The notes beneath the pieces are model-generated. The model saw nothing but the letters and a program-made list of their open reading frames with translations. It was not told the origin of the DNA and ran no database searches. The position numbers and the translations under genes are program-made. Shown here in pieces: positions 32,157 to 41,524 of a DNA stretch of 64,000 nt; position 1 is the stretch's first letter; each line of letters begins with the position of its first letter. Source of the DNA: Taudactylus pleione. Its lineage: Eukaryota; Chordata; Amphibia; Anura; Myobatrachidae. Location of the stretch: positions 8,499,501 to 8,563,500 of the forward strand of contig JAUIMM010000088.1 in assembly GCA_031769625.1 (NCBI GenBank). Reading direction: 5' to 3'.

Positions 32157-33035
32157 AGCTGGGTATACACTATAGGATACATTGTGCGGATCGTATAGTG
32201 TGTACGGCCAAATGCACGTGCACGGCGGCCGTTCATGACATCGTCCCATCTGCTGTGCTGCACAGGAGATGTGACAATGCCATAAACGACGCCATGTTGC
32301 TACAGGCAGCATGGAACGATATATTGCGTGGTCATACACCGGATCATGCAGTGTGTACAGCCGGCACAATGTATTGTTACATCATGTTGTTCCGTCGCTG
32401 GGCACACACATAGGACCTCATTCAGAGTCGGTCGTTGCGGCCGCACGGTCGTACGACACCGATGTTCGCTAAACTGCGCATGCGTAAAATTCGCAATGCG
32501 CGTGCGCAAACTAGCTGTTACGATCGGAAATATCTCTCTCCTTGAACTTGGCCAGGTCGTTAGTTTGAGTGACAGGATGAGACGTTTGTGGGTGGTAACA
32601 GGGGAAGGTGCTTGTGAACGGGGGAGTGGAGATCCGAACACAGGCGTGCCTGACTATACAAACGGCGTTTTATGGGAGTGCATAATTAACAAAGTAGTGT
32701 CATAGCACACGTGACATGGGAGGTTTTTACACTGACATGATCGTAGTGCTTAAGAGAGGGTATGGTCAACCTTAAGCTCTACGACCAGCTCCAATGGTTT
32801 CCGATGGTCTCGATTAATCCTTATATGCCCGGAGATGACGTGTAATGCGAACGAGAAGGGGGTGTTTTTTTAGTCTTACGGCCGCATCCTCCCCTTGCTC
32901 GTCCAGCTAACGATCCCATCTTAACGACGCAACTTGCGAGTGCATCATTTGCATATCCGGACCCTTTTACCTTACGACCGTGCGGCCGCAACGACCGACT
33001 CTGAATGAGGTCCATAGTGTAGTGTGTACCCAGCT
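32157..33035. mobile_element. MITE with agctgggtatacac ends, TSD TTA, interrupted
   Basis: Ends agctgggtatacacta and tagtgtgtacccagct are inverted and TTA lies outside both (32154-32156, 33036-33038). Removing the nested 601-bp element at 32413-33013 and one ATA leaves about 275 bp. Another right end of this family ('agtatgtacccagct') is at 45326-45340. Confidence 0.82.
32413..33013. mobile_element. Nested MITE, TSD ATA, long inverted ends
   Basis: Terminal inverted repeats of about 40 bp: ggacctcattcagagtcggt and cgttgcggccgcacggtcgt on the left are mirrored on the right. ATA flanks both sides (32410-32412, 33014-33016). The core 'gtttgtgggtggtaacaggg' and 'gggagtgcataatta' place it in the same family as 16910 and 31571. 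It is inserted into the element at 32157-33035, so it is the younger of the two. Confidence 0.85.
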
Positions 33036-33038
33036 TTA

Positions 33039-33507
33039 GAAAAATTTGAATGTAAATGACCAAATCTGTGTGGCCTAATCTTTTTTATTTTTAGTGTAGC
33101 CAGTATTATATTGTAGCTTATAAATCAGTAATATGACCTTGGCTTTGCAAACAAATGGAATAATATTCAATCTAAAAAATCTGGTTTCGACTAAATACTT
33201 CCCCACACTGGAAAATAAATCTAACAGTAAATACAAGCGCAGAAGCTCTTATCTGTATTATCCTTGTCTGTATTATCTCGTTATACAGGTGAAGCAAGTC
33301 AGAACTCGTAGTTATACCTGTGATCTGTCAGACAGCTAAAATCATTATTCAACAACAAGACAGACCAGTTACTGATAAACCGTTATAGAACCTGTGCAAA
33401 TAGGCGTGGTATTTCCTCTCTCCTATCTGTCTGTAGCCAACACATGAATGTGCTATAAAGCACATATCAACTGACTGACTCTATGTATCTCAAATATTGT
33501 TATGGAT
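33039..33507. other. Unassigned non-coding DNA
   Basis: AT-rich, no gene or element end recognised. Confidence 0.4.
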
Positions 33508-33510
33508 ATA

Positions 33511-34004
33511 GGGCCTGATTCAGACCCGCTCGTGAGCGCTGAGCGCTCGCAAGCAGGTCGATGGTGCCCTAGTGCGCATGCGCACGACGGAGGGAGCTCC
33601 TTCGTGCGCATGCGCGAGACCCGAATAGAGACAGCCGAGCCATCGCTCTGGGTCTCGCACCAAAGGGGGCGTGCTGTCGATGGTGCGTGACAGCACGCCC
33701 CCTTTGGTGGGCGTGCCGGGGGCGTTGCTGCCCAGACAGAGGCGTTCCCATGGGAACGCCTACCGTCTGGGGCCGGCCCCACTGACAAAAGCACTCCTGG
33801 GCTTGCGGCAGCGAGACCCTACCGCAGGGTCTCGTCACAAGCCCGATGGTCACGATGGTCTTGGTCTTTTTGGCCGCTCGCATAAGCTGTGGGTGGTCAC
33901 CCACAGCTATGCGGGCGGCCAGGAGGCCGCTCCAATTTTTAGGTAGGAGGGCCCTGATTCAGAGCGAGCGCTCTTGTCAGAGCGTCCGGCTCTGAATCAG
34001 GCCC
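33511..34004. mobile_element. Hairpin-dense MITE, TSD ATA
   Basis: Ends gggcctgattcagaccc and ggctctgaatcaggccc, with ATA outside both (33508-33510, 34005-34007). The interior is a string of near-perfect hairpins: GCGCATGCGC pairs, 'gggcgtgctgtc...gacagcacgccc' (33668-33700), 'ggcgttcccatgggaacgcc' (33741-33760, perfect), 'gagaccctaccgcagggtctc' and 'agctgtgggtggtcacccacagct'. The strand-symmetric frames (113 and 111 codons) are by-products. Confidence 0.85.
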
Positions 34005-34084
34005 ATAGGGCCTACATACTAAACAGCGCCTTACAGTGAATAGTTAATCAATCCTCACCTACAATTTATATTTCTTACCACAAA

Positions 34085-34590
34085 GTCACACACACATACC
34101 AGGGTTAATATTTGTCAGGAGACAATTAATCTGCCAATATGTCTTTGGCGTAGTGATGTGCGCTGGCCTCCGTGTTTTGGTTTTGGATCTGGATTCATCT
34201 TTGGGTTTTGATATTGCAAAACCACTCTCAAGAGTTTTGGTTTTGGTTTTAGATCTGGGTTTAAAAAAAAAATTATAAAAAGTTTTTTAAAAAATGGTAA
34301 AAGCATGTAAATTTTGCAATCCAAAACCTGAAATTCGGATTTAAAATCCAAATTCCGAACCGCGGGAAGATGAGGACCACGACTGGGATCTTTTCAGATT
34401 CACAAAATTCGGGTGGATTTGGATTTCTGGAGGAACGGATCAGACATCTCTGCTTTGGAGTCAGGGAGCCAATAAGAGCACGTGGAGGAAACCAACGGAA
34501 ACAGAGGGGGGACATACAAACTCCACACCGATAGAACAGCTAAACTCCACACATATAGGAAAACATACAATCTCTACACAGATAGAGCCA
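34085..34590 (-). mobile_element. tRNA-SINE remnant split by a hAT MITE
   Basis: Left part 'accagggttaatatttgtca' and 'gacaattaatctgccaatat' (34098-34140) and right part 'gccaataagagcacgtggag', 'gacatacaaactccacac' (34468-34530) are the two halves of the SINE body seen whole at 35820-35920. The B box region near 34590 has decayed ('ggttggaatcaattc'). Confidence 0.65.
34151..34452. mobile_element. hAT MITE, 8-bp TSD CTTTGGCG/CTTTGGAG
   Basis: The element of about 302 bp starts tagtgatgtgcgctggcc and ends cagacatctctg. It is flanked by CTTTGGCG (34143-34150) and CTTTGGAG (34453-34460), an 8-bp duplication with one change. Its subterminal 'gttttggttttggatctgg' matches the subterminal region of hAT-B (52182-52200), so it looks like a short relative using the same transposase recognition sequences (inference). 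Confidence 0.78.
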
Positions 34591-34850
34591 TGGTTGGAAT
34601 CAATTCAATGAAACAGTTATGGCTTATCCAGCAGCAAAATTAATGGCTAGTGTGTTAAAGTGGATGCAGGTGTTCGGTTCTGACCTTTTTTCATTATGTA
34701 ATCTCCACCTGATAGAAAACAGTACTGAAACTATCTAAAGTATTATTTAATAATCTGTATCATTAATAGAGCAAAATAAAACTAGTATGAATGAGCCCCT
34801 ACAAGGCTTAAGAGCAGTTTGCACACATTATAAATGTAGTTGTTTTCCCC
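34591..34850. other. Unassigned short segment
   Basis: Nothing recognised. Confidence 0.3.
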
Positions 34851-34854
34851 GTCA

Positions 34855-35217
34855 AGGTGCTAATTCAGTAATCTAACAGTAAAGCTGCACAACGATTTAG
34901 TAAATGAACGATTTTAGTAAACGATTTTCGTTAATTTTTTTAAGGGAAAAATGAACGAAAATCTTTACTAAAATCGTTCATTTACTAAATGTAATGAAAG
35001 ATTTTTTTGAACTACAAACGATTTTTGCATATTCCCTTACTGAAACTCGTTGAGTTGGTCAGTCTGACTGATCTACAAACTACAAACGTGAACGCGCATG
35101 GACGATAATCATTCATCGTTTTTACTCAGAACATGAACGATTTTTTCAACGATTGAACGATAAACGATATTGTTAACGATAATCGTTCAAAAAATCGTTG
35201 TGTGTGTATGCACCTTA
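34855..35217. mobile_element. Possible MITE with aaggtgc ends
   Basis: The left 'caaggtgctaattcag' and right 'gtatgcaccttaac' are short inverted ends. The interior has many 'aacgatttt/aaaatcgtt' inverted motifs, including 'agtaaatgaacgatttt' and its complement at 34907-34990. No TSD seen; tentative. Confidence 0.45.
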
Positions 35218-35685
35218 ACAAACAAATAGGCACAACTGCCTTTATTCATGCTATATATGTGCATTCTGTACAGAGGCGGATCCAGACAAAATTGACAGAC
35301 GGGGGCACATACCTTGGTGCCATCTCCAAAAATCGACCATTGATTCTGTAGGTAACAATAAGTCATACTTATCTATATCTCCATGGTGCTCTCCAGGAGG
35401 GTGGGGTCCAAGTGTAAACCGCAGGGACTGTAGTGCTGTAATTCCCACTATCATGGTATTCCTCCGTGCAGCCTCATTGCCCCCAGATTTGAGGTTATAG
35501 ATGGTAAGCAGGCAAAATCCTAATGGTGAATTTCAATTGAAATTGCCATAGCGTTTAAACACTGGCAACGGCAGTCCATCTCGCACCCTTTGCCTGGCCG
35601 GCTGAATACCCAATTTGCACAATGGGAACGCCTCTGCCACAAAGCGCAGCAGCCGCCACGCAATTAGCCAGTGGTACTGTATCTT
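35218..35685. other. Unassigned non-coding DNA
   Basis: No gene. 'acagaggcggatccagaca' near 35271 resembles a hAT-type left end ('cagaggcggatccag') without an identifiable partner. Confidence 0.35.
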
Positions 35686-35689
35686 TGTA

Positions 35690-35995
35690 TTAACAGTTAT
35701 TTATATAGCACACACATATTCCACAGCACTTTACTGAGAATATTTGGCCATTCACATCAGTCCCTGCCCTAGTGGAGCTTACAATCTATGATCTCTATCT
35801 CATGTACACAAACTAGGGTTAATTTTTGTTGGGAGCCAATTAACCTACCAGTATATTTTTGGAGTGTGGGAGGAAACCCACACAAGCACAGGGAGAATAT
35901 ACAAACTCCACACAGGTAGAACCGTGGTGGGAATCGAACCCTCAAACTCAGTGCTGTGAGGCAGTAATGCTAACCATTACACCGTCTGTACTGCC
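35690..35995 (-). mobile_element. tRNA-derived SINE, most complete copy
   Basis: Minus-strand order: head 'ggtgtaatggttagcattac', B box GGTTCGATTCC (plus 35930-35940 as ggaatcgaacc), body 'gtgtggagtttgtatattct', then 'attggctcccaacaaaaatt', 'tagattgtaagctccactag', 'ggcagggactgatgtg', and tail 'gctatataaataactgtt'. The last part matches the L2 3' end at 24473-24610, so this SINE borrows an L2 tail. It is about 305 bp. Confidence 0.8.
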
Positions 35996-36832
35996 CATCT
36001 TGAGTCTATAAATCATACAGTGGGTGATTCTAGCACCTGGAGAGGACTGGATGCGGTTAATATACCTACGGCCATGATGCTGGCTGCCAAAATCCCATCG
36101 CCATTCCGAGAGAACACCAGGAGGGGACATGACGGTGAAACATTCAGTAGCTATATTCTCTCTCTCATACACTTCCACTGGAGATGTGCGGTAATGTGAC
36201 AGCAGGGGGCAGCCAACACTGACTTTTGTAGAAATATAATTTCTGACTATTAATACAGTACAGCTCGTAACAAAGTAAATCTATAGAATTATGTGTGACA
36301 ATTGTAATGTTATAACATCCCACATCCTGATAAAGTAGCAAATTCAAGGCAAAAGAGCAACAAAAGGGTCACCGAGCAGCCATAGTATAGAGATCTTACT
36401 GATAGAGAATCTGCCCTTGTCCAGCAGACAAACTCCACCAGCAATATTTCACCCATGACATGGAAGCATAGTGATAAATAGCCCTTTTGTAATACACATA
36501 AACAAACATTCACACCTCCCACAGGTCCTGCCCTTAGAGCGTTACCATGTGATTTACTATAGACATGAGGATTCTGGAGCCTACTTTATGTGTGTGAGAT
36601 TCTCTGCTGAGCTGTCATGGTGACTGGCAGTGCTATGGTACTGCCAGGTTTAGCACCGATCTGTAGACTGAGAAAGCAGAGAACGCTACATTCCAGACAC
36701 ATGAATCTTCTGGCAATATAGACGTCAATCATTTCTTTCCATGAGAAAAGTAATTTAATACTGAAGATACCATGAGATACTACAGAAAGTGCAACATAGA
36801 GAACAAATAATTGCATGCAGTATTTTAAAGTT
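35996..36832. other. Unassigned non-coding DNA
   Basis: No gene or repeat was recognised. Short minus-strand frames (70-89 codons) lack motifs. Confidence 0.35.
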
Positions 36833-36840
36833 GGATATAT

Positions 36841-37420
36841 GGGCGTAACTACCATAGGAGCTAGGGGTGCAGCTGCTATGGAGCCCAGAACTTAGGGGGG
36901 GGGGGGCATTTTCCTTGTCAAAGTTACATGTGTTATATTCATTTTTCACCATTATTATTATTATTATTATTATCCTTTATTTATATGGCGCAACAAGGGT
37001 TCCGCAGCGCCTTACAATGTACATGAACAAATGAGCACACAAGAAAACATTATTAACAGTACAATCAATGCAGGACAGATACATGATTAACACATTGCTG
37101 CATAACACTTAGATAAGCAGCATGGTGTCAGCAACCAAGGGCGGGATACTGTTGTATATTAAAGTATAATTAAGTGAAGGAGAAGCACATGAGGGAAGAG
37201 GGCCCTGTTCGTGAGAGCTAACATTCTAAGGGGAGGGGGCAGACAGACAGGGGTGACACAGATTGCCTGGATACAAGGGTGACATTAATATAACATTTAT
37301 GGAAAGGTTAGTTTAAACTTAAGAGGAAAAGACAATGAGTTGATCAAAATTGCACTGAGTGGTACATAGGGGTCCTTACAAACCTTTGCTATGGGGCCTT
37401 CAAATACCTAGTTACACCCA
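36841..37420. mobile_element. hAT element, exact TSD GGATATAT, with nested L2 tail
   Basis: Ends gggcgtaactacc and ctagttacaccca; GGATATAT occurs directly outside both (36833-36840, 37421-37428). A nested L2 3' end occupies about 36953-37245. Without it the element would be about 290 bp, of the same family as 2388-2559. It includes a G-homopolymer at 36894-36906. Non-coding. Confidence 0.85.
36953..37245 (-). mobile_element. L2 LINE 3' end inserted in hAT element
   Basis: Minus-strand reading: 'gttagctctcacgaacaggg', 'ccctcttccctcatgtgc', 'ttgtaaggcgctgcggaacc', 'cttgttgcgccatataaata' and an (ATT)n tail (plus-strand (TTA)n from 36953). It matches the 3' end of the L2 copy at 43762-44065 in the same order. 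It is 5' truncated, as usual for target-primed insertions. Confidence 0.78.
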
Positions 37421-37428
37421 GGATATAT

Positions 37429-38160
37429 TATTTTTGTTTATCATTTTTGATATCCAGTGGCACAAAAGAAGTAAAATGATACTTGAGTGATATCAGGATA
37501 ATGGGTACAGCTACCAGGGTAGCAGGGGAGGTAGCTGCCACTTTCCAGTCACTGTTCCCTTCTGCCATCACCATTATTGGTCGGACCTGGTAGTGCTATA
37601 TTTAGTGGGGGTAGTAGGGGCGGCCATCCTGGCAACAGTCTCTTCAATAGTTCAACTACCCTTTACCATACTTCCTTACTTTCTTGGAATTTCCGTGAGA
37701 CTCCCAATACATACCTCCCAACATGACCCTTTCCAGGAAGGAAACAATGCTCTGTTCCTGGACTTCCCTGGTCATTTATGATTGCTATCATCTATGCTTA
37801 ACTAGTTAATTGATAAAACAGTAGAGATAGGTATGGCACTCATTGTGCAGGTACATAGATGATGAAAATAAACCAGATATACTACAGATATACTTGTATT
37901 AAAAGTGTCTTACATCTGTGTTCGAAAACATATACAAGTCCATCCAGGGAATAGTCTAATCTTATGGCTTCCTCTTTCAGCAAAAGGAATATATGATGTT
38001 GTTCTTATTCTTTCGCTCAAAATGTATCTTAAGGGTAGATGACCTCAAAGAAAGGAAACAATATCATAGTGCAACACTGTGTGGTATAATCATAACAAAA
38101 CGTATTCACACATAGCACATTTAATCAAGAATGAAACAGCATATAAACCACATATAGGGC
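37429..38160. other. Unassigned DNA
   Basis: 'catacctcccaacatgaccc' at 37710 is the left end of the family seen at 44956-45551, here without a right end. No gene. Confidence 0.4.
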
Positions 38161-39600
38161 CGTATTCAATTGCCAGCGAGAAGCCGTTCCCGGCGAAAAG
38201 TTTTTGCCATGACGTCATTTTGCCTGTCGGAAACTTTCTGCCATATTCAACTGCAAAGGCTTTACGCCAGTGCAAAAAGTCTGCACCTTGTAACCACCGG
38301 AAAAGATTCGTCTCGGAATGGAGGCGCAAAAAAGTGCAAAATTGGGAGTTTGGGGCACAAGGTTGCAGCAACACACCTGCAGCCTTGGTACAGTCCCCCC
38401 CTTAAATGGTGGGAACCGCAGAATAAACTTTAGTAACCTCTGACTTCAATGGAGGAGCCGTTCATTGGCTGAGAGAGGCGGGGGCTCACCTCTCTCAGCC
38501 AATGAACACTCAGATACTGCTCTATAAAGGCAGAAGCTGCATCTGAGCTTCATTCGGGAGATATCAACAATCCTGGTTGGTATCTGTTGCGTGGATCGCG
38601 ATTTTCATTTTATTGTTTTAAAAAGACCTTGGATGCCTACTTTGGACAAGGGGACCACTCCTGGTAATGTAGGTGAGTATGTGTGTGTATGTATGTAATA
38701 AAACTGTACTTTCATGGTGTGTGTTTGTTTAGACATTTCTTTACAGGTGAACTACAAGTACCAGTGGGCCCTTAATGTCCCGCATGCTGGTACTTGTGGT
38801 TCTCCAAGTACCAGCATTCAGGGGAGGCTTGCTGGTACCTGCAGTTTGACTGTGAAGACAATGTTGATACTTCTATTTTTTACACACCACGTACACTATC
38901 AACCCACCAACCAATGCCCAGGGGTGGTGGGGATAGCCCCGGGCTATCAGCCTAGGCCAGGGGTGCCCTGGAGAGGGTGACCCTTTTATTGGGGGGGGTC
39001 CCCAACTCCCCTGGGATCCCTGGCCTGGGCTGACTAGCGGTCAGGACTGATGCTGCGGCTGGGGGCCCCAGCTAGAAAGGGTCCGGTGCTGGTTTTAATT
39101 ATAGGGGGACCCCTACGCATTTCCGCCTATAATTAAAACCAGGACTGGCCCTACAGCCTGGTGCTGGTACCTAAATTACGGTGGAACCCTAATCGTTTTG
39201 TTCCCTGTAAATATAGGTACCAGAACTGGCTGGCAAGTCCGGGGCTGGTTAAACTTTAGGGGGGACCTTGCATCATTTTTTTATAACATTTAACCCATTT
39301 TTTTACAGCTACAACACAAGCAGCTTACACATATCTCACTGATATGTGCAGGCTGCTTGATCGGGAGAGTTGTGCAGAGAGAAGACACTGCAGTCTCGGG
39401 TGAGTAATCTCCTGCAAAACGTGCTACTCGGGGGAGATATCTCGTTCTGCTTCACCATCGGCCATCTCACTCTCAGCTAAACTCACTTCTTGGTAAATTT
39501 GTGAGTTTCAGGAACCTCAAATCACCCGAGTTTCGGCGAAGCTGATCGAGTTAAAAAAAAGCAATCTCTCCCAGACTCGATTCTTAGTATATTTACCCCT
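38161..39600 (+). repeat. Serial-hairpin repeat X, copy 2
   Basis: Begins near 'gggccgtattcaattgcc' (38159) and ends near 'tagtatatttacccc' (39585-39599). Blocks in order: 'gttcattggctgagagaggc' facing 'ctctctcagccaatgaac' (38460-38508); 'gctggtacttgtggttctcc' (38785); 'gatagccccgggctatcagc' (38931); 'ccctggcctgggctgactag'; then 'tggttttaattatagggggacc' halves (39090-39140) and two further hairpins to 39260. Copy 1 at 15540-16800 carries the same blocks inverted. The left and right thirds may be separate elements. Confidence 0.5.
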
Positions 39601-40895
39601 AGATGTCAGTTTGGACACCTCCCTCCCAAATCTAAATCTCTCTGCACATTTTAAATCTGCCCCACCTGCAGTGCAACATGGTTCCACCAAGATGATCAGT
39701 TAAGTGCTAAATCTCACTCTATTTCCAAAGCTGAATCAGGCCCCAAGATCTTGCAGTATTAATCAACCTTACTGCATCTCATTCACTACTCCCGTGGGGG
39801 CTAAATGACGCAATTCGCTATTGATAGAGTCATCCTGGTCCTGCCCCCTGCTATATAAGGCCGAGAATCATAGTAAGTATCATCACTGTGGGACCGGGAG
39901 CATAATGACGCAATTAAAGGTGAGTTCCCAGGCAATACACAGCCACCAACATCACAGGATTTCCTTTGCAGTCCATAGAGACGCAAAGGGAAATCTGCAA
40001 TGTTCCTCTGCCATAATTCTCTGCAATGTCTGCATTTGTGCACATTGCTGAGATTTGAATCACCCTGTTGTGGATGGGCTTTGTAGGAGACTCATCACTA
40101 GTGTTTCCTACTCCCCTGTATGCGAGATAAGCTATCTCGCTGCTCCCCAATGCCATGTATGGCAGATGGGAGGGTGTACTCTTGTTCTTACAAATGAATG
40201 CCTACACTGAGACAAAGAATGCATACCCACTAATGGCAATTATGTGCATTATTTTTGTTTGTTTGTTTTTTTGCATGACGAATGAAACGTGATTGAAAAA
40301 CTTAAAAAAATAATCAATATGTCTGTGAAGAGTTTTTATTTCTGTAACCTCATGAAACATGTTTAAAGGTGGTCACACCCTTGCATTAGGCATGCAGTGG
40401 TAGCCAGCACTTGCAATCGTGGTTGGGGGTCAATAGAGGAAACAATATAGTAGGTCCTGAGTCTGCAGGAATTTACCCGAGACAGTATGGGGTCAGTGGA
40501 CTCAATAGGTCCATCACCATACCCATTTACCTGCTTGTTATTTGCAACAAAACTGTTAGTAATATCATCATTTATAATACTATTTGGGCCTTAAGTGAAC
40601 AGTAAAAACATTCAGTAACTGCTTGTATTTCAATGCATTATTTTTTTATTTAATCACCGGTCATAGGTGAGTATGGCTCTAAAGCATGGTTTCCCTTGGT
40701 GCTACAGCTATCGCGCAAAGAAGTATAGTCACTATATTTACCACCTGCTCTATGTATAGAAGATGTTCACTTGGTCTCACAGGCAAATATATCTAGTGAT
40801 AGCAGCTTTACACACAAGCCTTCAAGAGAAACAGATAAATAATTATCCAGCTGCCGACTCACCATCATGGTGCTATTTGTCACATTTATTCATGT
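39601..40895. other. Unassigned non-coding DNA
   Basis: 'gctgaatcaggccccaaga' near 39732 is an isolated MITE end. The rest shows no gene, RNA or complete element. Confidence 0.35.
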
Positions 40896-40901
40896 AAATA
40901 T

Positions 40902-41505
40902 TGTGACACAGTCAGATTAGGAGGTCCCTCTCCTGGGTAGGGGACTCCTTCCTTACACACACACACAGCAGCAGGGAAGCAGCACACCAGTCTGGATGCA
41001 AGTACAAGCTGGTCGGCGCCAGTCTTTATTGTACAATGTCAGAAACATAAAGAAAACATAAATATAAATCCTAGCCCTGTCGGGGCACTAACTTCACAGG
41101 TAGTTCCCTCACTACCAGAACCTGGCAGGGCCTAATGCTCTCGCCAGCAACAAAAGCACAGCACAACACTCACGTTAGGTTTCCAAGTGTCTCTGAGCAA
41201 ACTCCCTGCCTGCTCTCCCAGGTGAGACAATCAGCCCTAAACAAACTAGGCTTATATTGGCCACTCTCAGGTGGAAAACTAACAATCCTGTTACCAGGCT
41301 GCGAGAACCAAAACCTGGAGTGGCCATGGGTGGAGCCCTCCCTCTCCTCTCACCCACAACCCCCAGGTCCCAAACCGGCTTTTCAAAAAGCCGAAACTCA
41401 AGCCTGCTACACTGCAGACTTTCTCCTGGGGGTTTAAAACACAAAAGACAGGAATCTGGGACAAATGTACCTGCCACAGACCACTTTACCAGTGATCCTA
41501 TCACA
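40902..41505 (-). mobile_element. Solo LTR, minus strand
   Basis: The element is bounded by TGTGACAC on the left and ATCACA on the right (so TGTGAT...GTCACA on the minus strand) and flanked by the direct repeat ATAT (40898-40901, 41506-41509). On the minus strand a TATA-like ccaatataag (41251-41260) precedes AATAAA (41025-41030), the order expected of U3-R-U5. No internal coding region or second LTR is present nearby, so it is a recombined solo LTR. The 4-bp TSD fits either Ty3-type or endogenous-retrovirus-type elements; I cannot tell which. Confidence 0.7.
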
Positions 41506-41524
41506 ATATGTTAATGGCCATAAA

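Noticed and set aside
35930..35995. A functional tRNA gene (perfect B box)
   Set aside because: The sequence continues into a SINE body, no acceptor stem pairs, and the same head occurs at 26207.
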